In this document: positions 44,372 to 55,416 of the stretch, piece by piece
Position numbering within the stretch: position 1 is the stretch's first letter
Layout of the letters: each line of letters opens with the position of its first letter
DNA from: Pseudarthrobacter enclensis
GTDB taxonomy: Bacteria; Actinomycetota; Actinomycetes; Actinomycetales; Micrococcaceae
Direction of reading: 5' to 3'
DNA length: 64,000 nucleotides
Assembly (NCBI RefSeq): GCF_001457025.1
Contig: NZ_KQ758601.1
Span: 1 to 64,000 of the forward strand
Notes under the pieces: model-generated
Told to the model about the DNA's origin: nothing
The model's input: the letters and a program-made list of their open reading frames with translations, nothing else
The model's database searches: none
Program-made: the position numbers and the translations under genes

Positions 44372-45153
44372 GCACCACCGCAACTACCGCCGTCGGAAAC
44401 CTGTACCACCTGCCCGCCATCGGCCTGGAGGAGCTGAACGCCGAAGCAGCACTGCAGACCCGGGTGGACCGGAAGTACGTGCTGGCCACCGGTACGGCCC
44501 GGCGCCTGCTGGCCACCTGCGCCACGGACATGCGCGTCCTGGAGATGGACGGCAACCGCAGCTTCGCCTACGACTCGGTCTACTTCGACACCGCCGCCCT
44601 GGACAGCTACCTGCTGGCCGCCCGCGGCCGGCGCCGGCGCTACAAGATCCGCACCAGGACCTACGTGGACAGCACCGTCAGTTTCCTGGAGGTCAAGACC
44701 GAGGGAGCCCGGGAAGCCACCGTGAAGGAGCGGATCCCCTACCGCCTGGAGGACCGTTCCAGGCTCACGGCGGAAGGACTGGGCTACGTCCGTGAAACCC
44801 TCGCCGCGGCGGTGGGGACAGTTCCCGCCGGCGCCCTGGGACCGGTCCTGGAAACCCGGTACCACCGCACCACCTTCTACCTCCCGGGCTCCGGGAGCCG
44901 CGCCACCATCGACAGTGCAGTGACCTGGCAGCAGCCCGGCCTCGACCCCTGGGTCCTGGACGACGCCGTCATCCTCGAAACCAAATCCGGGTCCACTGCC
45001 GGCCCGCTGGACCGCCACCTGTGGGCGGCCGGCATCAGGCCGTCACGGATTTCCAAGTTCGCCACCGGAATGGCCGCCCTCCGGCCGGACCTGCCCGCCA
45101 ACCGCTGGAACCGCACACTGTCCCGCAGCCTGCCCCTCCGGCCCGCCGCCTGA
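44368..45153 (+). CDS. VTC-domain (polyphosphate polymerase-like) protein
   Basis: A 261-residue triphosphate-tunnel-fold protein of the VTC family, whose yeast member Vtc4 makes polyphosphate from ATP. Tunnel residues are all recognisable: RVDRKYVL, SVYFDTAALDSY, RRYKIRTRTY, SFLEVKTEG, ILETKSGS and SKFATG. It has no SPX or membrane domain, so the DUF4956 protein encoded in the overlapping gene may recruit it to the membrane. Polyphosphate synthesis is inferred; another phosphoryl transfer linked to the surface polymer is possible. Confidence 0.85.
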   Translation: MSTTATTAVGNLYHLPAIGLEELNAEAALQTRVDRKYVLATGTARRLLATCATDMRVLEMDGNRSFAYDSVYFDTAALDSYLLAARGRRRRYKIRTRTYVDSTVSFLEVKTEGAREATVKERIPYRLEDRSRLTAEGLGYVRETLAAAVGTVPAGALGPVLETRYHRTTFYLPGSGSRATIDSAVTWQQPGLDPWVLDDAVILETKSGSTAGPLDRHLWAAGIRPSRISKFATGMAALRPDLPANRWNRTLSRSLPLRPAA

Positions 45154-45188
45154 CCCCGACCCCACGTCAACAGCCCAAAGGATTCTCC

Positions 45189-46766
45189 ATGAAAAGCCTC
45201 CGCACCTACCTCTCCGTCGCCGCTATGGCGGCCGCCCTCGGCCTGGCCGGCTGCTCCGCAGCCGGTACCGCCTCCACCGGCGTCTCCGCCGTGGCCGGCA
45301 CCAGCGCCGCCAACTCATCCACCGGTACCGCCGCAGCGGTGTCGCTGGACACGCTCGCGCAGGACACCCATTTCGACGACGACGACCTCACCTGGGACGC
45401 CGCGTCCGAAGTAGCCGTCACCCTGGCCGACGGGGCCAGCACGGTATCGGGCTCGTCGGACGCCGTCACCGTGGACGGCGACACCGTCACCATCAACGCC
45501 GCCGGCACCTACCGCCTCAGCGGCTCGCTGGCCGACGGCCGGATCGTGGTGGCCGCCGGCGAGGAGGACACCGTGCGCATCATCCTGGACGGCGCCACAG
45601 TGTCCAACTCCACCGGCTCGCCGTTCGTGGTCCAAAGCGCGGATGAGGCCATCGTTTACCTGGCGGACGGCACCAGCAATTCCCTCAGCGACGCCGCGAC
45701 CTACAGCGACCAGGGGACGGATGCCCCCAACGCCGCCCTGTATTCCAAGGCGGACCTCACCATCGCTGGCCCCGGTTCGCTGGCGGTGGACGGCAGGTTC
45801 AACGACGGCATCTCCAGCAAGGACGGGCTGGTCCTGGCCGGCGGCAAGGTCACCGTGGACGCGGCAGACGACGGCATTGTGGGCAAGGACTACGCTGTCC
45901 TGCTGGACGGCGCCTACCAGGTCACCGCCGCGGACGACGGCTTCAAATCCGACAACGACACCGACGAAGGCCGCGGCTGGCTGCTCATCAATGGCGGCAC
46001 ACTGGACGTTTCAGCGGGCGACGACGGCGTCAAGGCCTACAACACCCTCACCATCGCCGCGGGGACCACCACGGTGAAGGAGTCCGAGGAAGGCCTCGAG
46101 GCCCAGCACATCGTGATGTCCGGCGGCACGGCCACCGTCACCTCCAACGACGACGGTGTGAACGCCTCGGGCGGCAGCACCTCGTCCTCCGGCCAGCAGA
46201 TGGGCGGCGGGATGGGCGGCGGCAGCATGGAAGTGGGCGATTACACCGTTGACATCAGCGGCGGCCAGTTGACCATCAATGCCCAGGGCGACGGCCTGGA
46301 CTCCAACGGCAACGCGACAGTTTCCGGCGGCACCGTGGTGGTAAACGGCCCCACGAATGACGGCAACGGCGCCCTGGACGTCAACGGTGAGCTCGCCGTA
46401 TCCGGCGGAACCGTGGCAGCAGCGGGCAGCGCGGGGATGGCCGTCACCCCCGGAACGTCGTCCACCCAGTCCGGCGTACAGGTGACCCTGGGCTCGTCGG
46501 TGCCGGCCGGGACGGTCCTGCAGATCGCCGATTCGTCCGGATCGGTGGTGGCGTCATTCGTGACCACCAAAGCTGCCGCGTCCTTTGTCTATTCCTCCGC
46601 GGCCATCACTGCGGGCGCGGAATACACCGTGTACACCGGCGGCACTGCCACGGTGGCTGCGGGCCTGGGTACCGGCTCGCTGGACGGCGCCACCAAGGTG
46701 GGTACCGTCACGGCCGGCGAATACACCGCGGAGCAGGGCCCTGGCGGGGGCGGCCCGCGCCGGTGA
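45189..46766 (+). CDS. Cthe_2159-family carbohydrate-binding lipoprotein
   Basis: A 525-residue lipoprotein with lipobox LAGC and a Ser/Thr/Ala linker. The body is a repetitive beta-helix of the Cthe_2159 family (polysaccharide-binding): repeated units such as FNDGISSKDGLVLAGG, DDGIVGKDYAVLLDGAY and DDGVKAYNTLTIAAG, each with an acidic turn likely to bind calcium. A Gly/Met-rich loop (about 335-350) interrupts it. The gene ends the surface operon, 35 bases after the VTC gene and before a terminator. Binding of an acidic surface polysaccharide fits the family. Confidence 0.85.
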   Translation: MKSLRTYLSVAAMAAALGLAGCSAAGTASTGVSAVAGTSAANSSTGTAAAVSLDTLAQDTHFDDDDLTWDAASEVAVTLADGASTVSGSSDAVTVDGDTVTINAAGTYRLSGSLADGRIVVAAGEEDTVRIILDGATVSNSTGSPFVVQSADEAIVYLADGTSNSLSDAATYSDQGTDAPNAALYSKADLTIAGPGSLAVDGRFNDGISSKDGLVLAGGKVTVDAADDGIVGKDYAVLLDGAYQVTAADDGFKSDNDTDEGRGWLLINGGTLDVSAGDDGVKAYNTLTIAAGTTTVKESEEGLEAQHIVMSGGTATVTSNDDGVNASGGSTSSSGQQMGGGMGGGSMEVGDYTVDISGGQLTINAQGDGLDSNGNATVSGGTVVVNGPTNDGNGALDVNGELAVSGGTVAAAGSAGMAVTPGTSSTQSGVQVTLGSSVPAGTVLQIADSSGSVVASFVTTKAAASFVYSSAAITAGAEYTVYTGGTATVAAGLGTGSLDGATKVGTVTAGEYTAEQGPGGGGPRR

Positions 46767-46782
46767 CCCGCACCTTCCTGGA

Positions 46783-46816
46783 ACGTCCGACGGCGGCCCG
46801 TGCCGCCGTCGGACGT
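46783..46816. terminator. Bidirectional terminator after the surface operon
   Basis: Perfect 14-base arms ACGTCCGACGGCGG and CCGCCGTCGGACGT around CCCGTG. It serves both the lipoprotein gene and the convergent hydrolase gene. Confidence 0.85.
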
Positions 46817-46821
46817 GTGTC

Positions 46822-47724
<903 letters not shown>

Positions 47725-47749
47725 CTACTCTAGGGCCGCGGCCCGGCCG

Positions 47750-47947
47750 CTACTGGGACGGCTGGGGAAGTTCACAGGATATTTGCGGGTTGGCTCCCAT
47801 GTAGTTCAACGGGCCGGCGACGACCGTCAGCGCGATGGTTCCCGCCTCGGCGCACGTCCCGGGCGCCCCGCCGAAGTAGCCCCGCTGCCACGCGGCGACC
47901 CCGCCGATGACCAGCCAGATGACAATAAGGGCTCCCAGGAACTTCAT
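47750..47947 (-). CDS. Small membrane protein
   Basis: A 65-residue protein starting at 47947 after GGAGGAAAG. One N-terminal membrane helix (FLGALIVIWLVIGGVAAW) is followed by a short external part with two cysteines (GTCAEAG and ISCELPQ) that could form a disulfide. The family is unrecognised, though similar small proteins are common in actinobacteria. It is upstream of the hydrolase gene on the same strand. Confidence 0.65.
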   Translation of the reverse strand: MKFLGALIVIWLVIGGVAAWQRGYFGGAPGTCAEAGTIALTVVAGPLNYMGANPQISCELPQPSQ

Positions 47948-48040
47948 CTTTCCTCCGTAGGCCGCGGCGGCTGTGCGTTCCATTATGCGACGGCGTCCTG
48001 CCGCGGCACAGTGCGCCGCGGCCCGAATCTATGACACTAT

Positions 48041-48405
48041 ATGCGCATGAATGCAGATAATGGCAGATGTTGGCTGGGCACCGACAGCCAGTACGTGGAA
48101 CTGGCAGTGGAGGTGTTCTCGCTGCTGGCCGACGCCACCCGGGTGCGGATCATCCTCGCGCTGCGCGACGGCGAAATGGCCGTGGGCGCGCTGGCCGACG
48201 TGGTGGGCAAGTCCCCTGCCGCTGTCTCGCAGCACCTGGCCAAGATGCGGCTGGCCCGCATGGTGTCCACCCGCCAGGACGGGACCCGGGTCCTTTACCG
48301 GCTGGAGAACGAGCACGCCCGGCAGCTGGTGGTGGATGCCATCTTCCAGGCCGAGCACGCGCTGGGCGGCGAGCCTGCGCACCACCGCACAGCCAAGGAT
48401 GCGTC

Positions 48406-48409
<4 letters not shown>
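48041..48409 (+). CDS. ArsR/SmtB-family metal-responsive repressor
   Basis: A 122-residue winged-helix repressor: VEVFSLLADATRVRIILALR, then GALADVVGKSPAAVSQHLAK and VSTRQDGTRVLYRL. The C-terminal helix HARQLVVDAIFQAEHALGG carries His, Asp and Glu residues where alpha-5 metal sites of SmtB/CzrA proteins lie, and HH follows. It overlaps the CDF exporter gene by ATGA and should repress this pair until Zn, Co or Ni binds. The ATG has no clear ribosome binding site, and a short AT-rich stretch with TATGACACTATATGCG lies at it, so a leaderless transcript is possible. Confidence 0.9.
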
Positions 48410-49434
<1,025 letters not shown>

Positions 49435-49436
49435 CC

Positions 49437-49471
49437 CCGGCGGCGCTGGCTGCAGCAGCGGGCGCCGCCGG
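49437..49471. terminator. Terminator between CDF and desaturase genes
   Basis: CCGGCGGCGC and GCGCCGCCGG, perfect 10-base arms, lie between the two convergent stop codons. Confidence 0.7.
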
Positions 49472-49474
49472 CTG

Positions 49475-50635
49475 TCAGGGCAGCGCCAGCCGGAAGACCT
49501 TGGCCCAGGCGGACCCGACCTGCTTGAGCAGGGGCCCGGTGGTGTACTTCAGCCCGTACCGCCGGCAGATCTCGCGGACCTTGGGCGCCACCTCGGCATA
49601 CCGGTTGGACGGCAGGTCCGGGAACAGGTGGTGCTCAATCTGGTGCGAGAGGTTGCCGGTCATGATGTGCATGAACTTCGAGCCGGAGATGTTCGCCGAG
49701 CCGATCATCTGGCGGACGTACCAGTCGCCCCGGGTCTCGCCCTCGACCATTTCCTCGGTGAAGGTGTCGGTTCCTTCCGGGAAGTGGCCGCAGAAAATTA
49801 CCGAGTGGGCCCAAACATTGCGGATGGCGTTGGCGGCCAGGGTGCCGAACAGGGCCTGCTTGGCGGAACCGGTCAGCATGGCCAGGGCCGGAGTGGCGGC
49901 GTAGTCCTTGGTGAACTGGGTGATGGCCTTGCGTCCCAGGGCCTTCAGGTCCTTCAGCAGCGCTTCCTTGGACTTGCGGCCTTCCCGGTAGTCCACCAGT
50001 TCGAGGTCGTAGACGGCGATGCCCCATTCGAAAATGGGGGCCAAAATGGCGTTGTACAGCGGGTTGCCCAGGTTCTTGGGCTTCCAGGGCGTCTCCTTGT
50101 CCATGCGCAGGAGGTTGTATCCAACGTCGTTGTCCTTGCCCACCACGTTGGTCCAGCGGTGGTGCAGGTCATTGTGGGTGTGCTGCCAGGACCGGGACGG
50201 GGTGACGAAGTCCCATTCCCAGGTGGTGGAGTGGATGTCGGGATCGCGCATCCAGTCCCACTGGCCGTGCAGGATGTTGTGGCCCAGCTCCATGTTTTCG
50301 AGGATCTTGGCCAGGCTGAGCAGGGTGGTTCCGGTAACCCAGGCCGCCTTGTTCTTGCCCACCAGCAGGGCGGCACGCCCCGAAATTTCGAGGCCGCGCT
50401 GGATCTTGATCATGCGGCGGATGTAGGCCGCGTCCTCCGCGCCGCGCTTGGCCAGGATCTCGTCCCGGATCGCATCGAGCTCCCGGCCCAGCTCCGCCAC
50501 CTGTTCGTCGGTGAGGTGGGCGGCGGCCGGCGGCCGGACGGTGGGGCTGCCGGATTCAGCCAGCTTGCCGGGGCGCTTCCTTGTGCTGCCGGCGCTTTCG
50601 GCGGGTGTGGTCTTGGTGGGTGAGATGACAGACAT
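49475..50635 (-). CDS. Membrane fatty acid (acyl-CoA) desaturase
   Basis: A 386-residue di-iron desaturase with three His boxes: HNILHGQWDW, HTHNDLHHRW and HQIEHHLFPD. It resembles the mycobacterial DesA3-type stearoyl-CoA delta-9 desaturase. A Pro/Ala-rich cytoplasmic N-terminus of about 40 residues precedes the core. The gene for a ferredoxin reductase lies 13 bases upstream and presumably supplies electrons, as in the Rv3230c-DesA3 pair. Confidence 0.9.
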   Translation of the reverse strand: MSVISPTKTTPAESAGSTRKRPGKLAESGSPTVRPPAAAHLTDEQVAELGRELDAIRDEILAKRGAEDAAYIRRMIKIQRGLEISGRAALLVGKNKAAWVTGTTLLSLAKILENMELGHNILHGQWDWMRDPDIHSTTWEWDFVTPSRSWQHTHNDLHHRWTNVVGKDNDVGYNLLRMDKETPWKPKNLGNPLYNAILAPIFEWGIAVYDLELVDYREGRKSKEALLKDLKALGRKAITQFTKDYAATPALAMLTGSAKQALFGTLAANAIRNVWAHSVIFCGHFPEGTDTFTEEMVEGETRGDWYVRQMIGSANISGSKFMHIMTGNLSHQIEHHLFPDLPSNRYAEVAPKVREICRRYGLKYTTGPLLKQVGSAWAKVFRLALP

Positions 50636-50648
50636 ACTTTTCTGCTCC

Positions 50649-51746
50649 TCAGATTTCGAGGTTGACGGGCCCGGCGGCTGCCGAAACGCACGTTTGGATC
50701 AGTTGGCCGGGGTCGCCGTGGACTTCCCCGGTGCGGAGGTCCCGGACCTGACCGGCGAGCAACGGAGTGAGGCAGCTGTGGCAGATTCCCATCCTGCAGC
50801 CGCTGGGCATCAGCACCCCGGCGTCCTCGCCGACGTCCAGGATGGGGGTATCGCCGTCGGCCTCCACCTCGCGGTCGGAGGCTTCAAAGGTGACCAGCCC
50901 GCCGTCGTGCCCGGCACCGGCGGAAAGGTTGGTGTTGAACCGTTCGATCGTCAGGTTGCCGGAGCCGCCGGCCACGGCGAGGTCCTTGCCCGGGGTGCCT
51001 GCAGTCAGCGCCGTGCGCTTCCACAGGTCTTCGGCGTCGTCCAGGAAACTGTCCGGCCCGCACGCATAGGCGGCACGGTCCTTCCAGTCGGGGCAGATGC
51101 CGTCGAGTTCCTTGGCGCTGGAGAAGTCGAGCCGGCCCCGCTTGCCGGTGAACCAGTGTGCCAGCCGGAAGTTGGGGAACTGGTCCGCGAGCTCGGCCAG
51201 TTCCTCCCGGAACAGGCTCTCACCGGGTGTGCGGGCGGAGTGCACCAGGACGACGTCGGCATCCGGGCGCCGCGGAACCAGGGTACGGATCATGGACATC
51301 ACCGGGGTGATGCCGCTGCCCGCGGTCAGCATGAGCAGCGGACGCGGGTGCTCGGGCAGGACGAAGTCGCCCTGCGGGGGCGCCAGGAAAAGGACGTCTC
51401 CGGGCCGGGTGGTGCGGACCAGGGTGCCGGAGACGGCCCCGACGTCGGTGACGGTGATGGCCGGGTCTTTGCCGGCGGGGGTGCTCAGCGAGTAGGAGCG
51501 CCAGTGCCGGACGCCGTCGAGTTCGACGCCGATGCGGGCCCACTGACCGGCCAGGTGGGCTTTCCAGCCGCGTCCGGGGCGGAAAAAGATGGTGGCGGAC
51601 TGTGCCGTCTCCTGTACCACCCGCGTGACCACGCCGCGCAACTGCCGGGCGGAGTAGACGGGGTTGAAGAGGGCCAGGATGTCTTCGGGTGCCAAGGGCG
51701 TGGTGAGCACCGAGGCCGCTTGGGCCAGCTGTCGTAGCCGGATCAT
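50649..51746 (-). CDS. Ferredoxin reductase for the desaturase (FAD, NAD(P)H, [2Fe-2S])
   Basis: A 365-residue three-domain electron transfer protein. The FAD domain has VRHWRSYSLSTP, the NAD(P) domain LLMLTAGSGITPVMSMIRTL, and the C-terminal plant-type [2Fe-2S] domain PSGCRMGICHSCLTPL with a further Cys near the end (LIQTCVSA). It resembles Rv3230c. It is the promoter-proximal gene of the pair with the desaturase. The gap 51747-51902 upstream shows nothing clear. Confidence 0.92.
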   Translation of the reverse strand: MIRLRQLAQAASVLTTPLAPEDILALFNPVYSARQLRGVVTRVVQETAQSATIFFRPGRGWKAHLAGQWARIGVELDGVRHWRSYSLSTPAGKDPAITVTDVGAVSGTLVRTTRPGDVLFLAPPQGDFVLPEHPRPLLMLTAGSGITPVMSMIRTLVPRRPDADVVLVHSARTPGESLFREELAELADQFPNFRLAHWFTGKRGRLDFSSAKELDGICPDWKDRAAYACGPDSFLDDAEDLWKRTALTAGTPGKDLAVAGGSGNLTIERFNTNLSAGAGHDGGLVTFEASDREVEADGDTPILDVGEDAGVLMPSGCRMGICHSCLTPLLAGQVRDLRTGEVHGDPGQLIQTCVSAAAGPVNLEI

Positions 51747-51902
51747 GCGTTAAAGCCTAGGGCGGCGCGAGCCATATTTCTCTCTCTCCGTCATATGACC
51801 GTCCCGCAGTCACGCTTGTCTGGGCGCTAAGCCCCCAAGCCGCACTCCAAGGATAACGGCCCGGTCACGGAGATGGTTCCCGTCCTGCCCAAATGCTTCC
51901 GC

Positions 51903-52937
51903 TCAACCCTTTGCCGGCGCCCAGCCGAGGGCGGGCGCGATGTGTTGCGCCACGGTGCCCAGGAGTTTGGCATTGAAGTCGACGCCGAGCTGGTTGGGCA
52001 CCGTCAGCAGCAGCGTGTCCGCGGCCTGGACCGCGGTGTCAGCGGCCAGTTCCTCGGCGAGCCGGTCGGGCTCGCCCACGTAGCTCTTGCCGAACCGCGC
52101 GGTCAGCCCGTCGATGATCCCCACCTGGTCCCGGCTGTCCCGCAGGGCGCTGCCGGCGAAGTAGCGGCGGTCCTCGTCATCGACGATCGGCAGGACGCTG
52201 CGGCTGACCGAAACCCTCGGCCGGTGGGAGTGGCCCGCCGCCTGCCAGGCGTCCCGGAAGAGCCTGATCTGCTCCGCCTGGAGTTCGTGGAAGGGCACCC
52301 CGGTGTCCTCCGTCAGCAGGGTGGAGCTCATCAGGTTCATTCCCTGCTCCGCCGCCCAGATGGCCGTCTTCCGGCTGCCGGCACCCCACCAGATCCGTTC
52401 CTGCAGGCCCGGTGAGTGCGGCTGGACCGGCAGCAGGCCCGTGGCCCCGCCGGCGTAGCGTGGATCAGCCTCTGCCACGCCGGCGCCGGAGATGGCGGTG
52501 CGGAACGCCTCAGTGTGGCGGCGGGCCATGTCCGCGTCCGTCTCCCCGTCCCGTGGCACGTAGCCAAAGGCCGAGGCTCCCTGGCGGGCGGGCTCGGGTG
52601 AACCGCGGCTGATGCCCAGTTGGAGCCGGCCGCCGCTGATCAGGTCAGTGGCGGCAGCTTCCTCTGCCATGTACAGCGGGTTTTCGTAGCGCATGTCGAT
52701 GACGCCGGTGCCGATGTCGATCCTGGCGGTGCGGGCGGCGATGGCTGACAGGAGCGGGAACGGGGAGGCCTGCTGCCTGGCGAAGTGGTGGACCCGGAAG
52801 AACGCGCCGTCAAGACCGATGTCCTCGGCCGCTACCGCCAGCTCAATGCCCTGGAGCAGCGCCTGGCCGGCTGTCCGCGTGTGGGAACCCTGGCCGGGTC
52901 CCCAGTGGCCGAATGAGAGGAATCCTATGCGCTCCAT
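51903..52937 (-). CDS. LLM-class flavin-dependent oxidoreductase
   Basis: A 344-residue luciferase-like flavoprotein starting at 52937 ([20 protein letters not shown]). Family features are [40 protein letters not shown] and [20 protein letters not shown]. Members use FMNH2 or F420 to oxidise diverse substrates. The frame is open upstream to 53186, but that part overlaps the divergent ynfA-like gene. Confidence 0.88.
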   Translation of the reverse strand: MERIGFLSFGHWGPGQGSHTRTAGQALLQGIELAVAAEDIGLDGAFFRVHHFARQQASPFPLLSAIAARTARIDIGTGVIDMRYENPLYMAEEAAATDLISGGRLQLGISRGSPEPARQGASAFGYVPRDGETDADMARRHTEAFRTAISGAGVAEADPRYAGGATGLLPVQPHSPGLQERIWWGAGSRKTAIWAAEQGMNLMSSTLLTEDTGVPFHELQAEQIRLFRDAWQAAGHSHRPRVSVSRSVLPIVDDEDRRYFAGSALRDSRDQVGIIDGLTARFGKSYVGEPDRLAEELAADTAVQAADTLLLTVPNQLGVDFNAKLLGTVAQHIAPALGWAPAKG

Positions 52938-52991
52938 ACCTGCAGCAACCCCTTGCGGTCCGGCGGCATTCCCGGCTGGCATGATGGCGGG

Positions 52992-53348
52992 GTGGGTATC
53001 CCGGAAGAAACTGTCAGCATCCTCAAGACCACGGTGCTCTTCGCCCTGGCAGCCGTAGCGGAAATTGGCGGCGCCTGGCTGGTGTGGCAGGCGGTCCGCG
53101 AAGGCAAGGACTGGTGGTGGGCAGGCCTGGGCGTCATCGCCCTGGGCGCGTATGGCTTTGTGGCCACGCTCCAGCCGGACGCCCATTTCGGCAGGATCCT
53201 GGCAGCCTACGGAGGGGTTTTCGTGGCTGGATCCCTGGCCTGGGGCATGATCTTCGACGGCTTCCGGCCGGACAGGTGGGATATGGCCGGTTCGGTGATC
53301 TGCCTGCTGGGCGTCGCGGTGATCATGTTCGCACCACGGAACGGATAG
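52992..53348 (+). CDS. YnfA/UPF0060 family small membrane protein
   Basis: A 118-residue protein with four membrane helices: [20 protein letters not shown], then [39 protein letters not shown] and [16 protein letters not shown]. This is the YnfA pattern, related to small multidrug resistance transporters. The GTG at 52992 is the likely start and adds about ten residues before the conserved region. It is divergent from the LLM gene. Confidence 0.88.
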   Translation: MGIPEETVSILKTTVLFALAAVAEIGGAWLVWQAVREGKDWWWAGLGVIALGAYGFVATLQPDAHFGRILAAYGGVFVAGSLAWGMIFDGFRPDRWDMAGSVICLLGVAVIMFAPRNG

Positions 53349-53376
53349 CTGGGGCGCCTGCGCAGGATGGGGCAGA

Positions 53377-54588
53377 ATGTGCGGTGTGGAGCACGTGGAC
53401 TACTGCATCATCGGCGGCGGCATCGTCGGCCTGGCCACCGCCTACCAGCTGCTGCGCAGGGAACCCGGCGCCTCGCTGGTGGTGCTGGAGGCCGCGGAAC
53501 AGCTGGCCGCCCACCAGACCGGCCATAACAGCGGCGTCATCCACTCCGGCATCTATTACGCCCCGGGGAGCTTGAAGGCCCGCTTCAGCAAAGCCGGCGC
53601 CCGGCAGACCAAGGAGTTCTGCCGGGACCATGGCATCCCGTACCGCGAGCCGGGAAAACTCCTGGTGGCCACCACACCGCTGGAAGTGCAGCGGTTGGCG
53701 CAGCTTGCCGAACGCGCCACCGTTCACGGCCTCGGATTCGAGCGGCTGGACCGGCAGGAGCTGCTGCGGCGCGAACCAAATGTCACCGGACGTGGCGCCC
53801 TCTTCATTCCCAGCACCGGCATCGTGGACTACCGCGCCGTGGCGCGGAAGCTTGCCCAGCTGGTGGCGGCGGCCGGCGGGACGGTGGTGACGGGCTCGAG
53901 GGTCACGTCGATCGCCGAGCAACCCGGCCATGTGGCCGTGGGCACCGCCGCGGAGACGTACGCCTGCCGGCAGCTCGTGGCCTGTGCGGGGCTGCAGTCG
54001 GACCGGCTGGCCGGCATGGCGGGCGTAGACATCGATGTCCAAATCATCCCATTCCGCGGCGAGTACTTTGAGCTCCCCGCCGAAAAGTCCGGCTACGTCC
54101 GGCACCTGATCTACCCTGTTCCGGATCCTGCCCTGCCGTTCCTGGGTGTCCACCTCACGCCCACGGTGCAGGGCACCATCACCGTGGGCCCCAACGCGGT
54201 GCTGGGCCTGTCCCGGGAGGGCTACCCGAAGTTCTCGGTCAATGTCCGGGACGTTGCCCGGTATGTCCGCTTCCCCGGGTTGTGGCATATGGCCCGGGCC
54301 AACGCGTGGACGGCGGTCCGGGAGGTCCGCAATTCCCTGTTCAAGGGAAGCTACCTGCAGGAGTGCCGCAAGTATGCCCCCGGGCTCGCCAAGGCGGACC
54401 TGCTGCCGTTCGAAGCAGGGATCAGGGCGCAGGCTGTCCGCCGGGACGGGACGCTCATCCACGACTTCCTGCTCGCCCAAACGGACCGCATGATCCACGT
54501 GCTGAACGCCCCGTCCCCGGCGGCCACGGCGGCGCTGCCCATCGGCGAACACCTGGCTTCAAAGGCTGCGCTCCGCCGCTCAGCGTAG
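53377..54588 (+). CDS. lhgO: L-2-hydroxyglutarate oxidase
   Basis: A 403-residue FAD oxidoreductase of the DAO family that oxidises L-2-hydroxyglutarate to 2-oxoglutarate. The dinucleotide motif is IIGGGIVGLATAYQLL. HQTGHNSGVIHSGIYYAPGS and the C-terminal AGIRAQAVRRDG with HVLNAPSPAATAALPIGEHL are hallmarks of LhgO. The start is the ATG at 53377 or the GTG at 53386. Confidence 0.92.
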   Translation: MCGVEHVDYCIIGGGIVGLATAYQLLRREPGASLVVLEAAEQLAAHQTGHNSGVIHSGIYYAPGSLKARFSKAGARQTKEFCRDHGIPYREPGKLLVATTPLEVQRLAQLAERATVHGLGFERLDRQELLRREPNVTGRGALFIPSTGIVDYRAVARKLAQLVAAAGGTVVTGSRVTSIAEQPGHVAVGTAAETYACRQLVACAGLQSDRLAGMAGVDIDVQIIPFRGEYFELPAEKSGYVRHLIYPVPDPALPFLGVHLTPTVQGTITVGPNAVLGLSREGYPKFSVNVRDVARYVRFPGLWHMARANAWTAVREVRNSLFKGSYLQECRKYAPGLAKADLLPFEAGIRAQAVRRDGTLIHDFLLAQTDRMIHVLNAPSPAATAALPIGEHLASKAALRRSA

Positions 54589-54624
54589 GCGCGGCCGTGT
54601 CCGGGGCGCGGCTAGACTGGCACC

Positions 54625-55026
54625 GTGACGAACAGCCAGGACGCTCCCGACGGCGGAGCGCCGCCACGCGGCAGGCTCGCCGAACGGCTCCTGCCGGGCG
54701 GCGAAGAACCGGACCCGCGGTTCACCCTCGCGAACGAGCGGACGTTCCTGGCATGGATCAGGACCTCGCTGGCCCTGCTTGCCGGCGGCATCGCCATCGA
54801 AGCCTTTACCTCTGACCTGTTCCTGGAGCCCGTCCGCAAGGGGCTGGCCGTGGTGCTCCTCCTGCTGGGCATGCTGCTCAGCGCCGGGGCTGCCCTGCGG
54901 TGGCTCCGCGTGGAACGGAGCATGCGGCATAAGGCTCCGCTCCCCCTGCCGCTCATTGTGCCGCTGCTGGCCGGGGCAGGCGCGGTGGCTGCCGCCGTCG
55001 TCCTTGTCTTTGTCCTCTGGCGCTGA
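54625..55026 (+). CDS. YidH-family membrane protein (DUF202)
   Basis: A 133-residue protein with the DUF202 signature RFTLANERTFLAWIRTSLAL and three membrane helices. The start is GTG. A second, diverged DUF202 gene follows 4 bases later, so they are one operon and may form a hetero-oligomer. Function unknown. Confidence 0.88.
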   Translation: MTNSQDAPDGGAPPRGRLAERLLPGGEEPDPRFTLANERTFLAWIRTSLALLAGGIAIEAFTSDLFLEPVRKGLAVVLLLLGMLLSAGAALRWLRVERSMRHKAPLPLPLIVPLLAGAGAVAAAVVLVFVLWR

Positions 55027-55030
55027 CGGC

Positions 55031-55360
55031 GTGCCGTCACCACCCCGCGGCCACGGGGATCCTGGCCTGCAGCCTGAACGGACCACCTTGGCCTGGGGCC
55101 GCACCATGCTGTCCCTGGTGACGGCGAGCGCGCTGTACCTGCGGTGGCTCCCGCACCATGGACTGCCCATCCTGCTGCTGTTCGCCGTCTCCGCCGGCGC
55201 GGCGCTGGCCATCTACCTCACCCAGCGCAGGCGCTACGGCGCCAGTGCCTACGGGGTGTCGCGGGAGCGCGTGGACGCTGACGTTAACGCGGTGCTGTGG
55301 ACGGCGTTCGCGGGCGTGGCCCTCGGAGCCTTGGGCATCGGCGTGGTCCTGGCGGCTTAG
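55031..55360 (+). CDS. Second DUF202-family membrane protein
   Basis: A 109-residue protein starting at GTG 55031. GLQPERTTLAWGRTMLSLV is the DUF202 motif, followed by two more helices (LPILLLFAVSAGAALAIYL and AVLWTAFAGVALGALGIGVV). YidG/YidH in enterobacteria are encoded as a similar tandem pair. Confidence 0.85.
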   Translation: MPSPPRGHGDPGLQPERTTLAWGRTMLSLVTASALYLRWLPHHGLPILLLFAVSAGAALAIYLTQRRRYGASAYGVSRERVDADVNAVLWTAFAGVALGALGIGVVLAA

Positions 55361-55416
55361 GGACGAAGGCCGGCCACGTGGGGACCGCGCACTGGAACCG
55401 GCGCCACAACGCGGGG

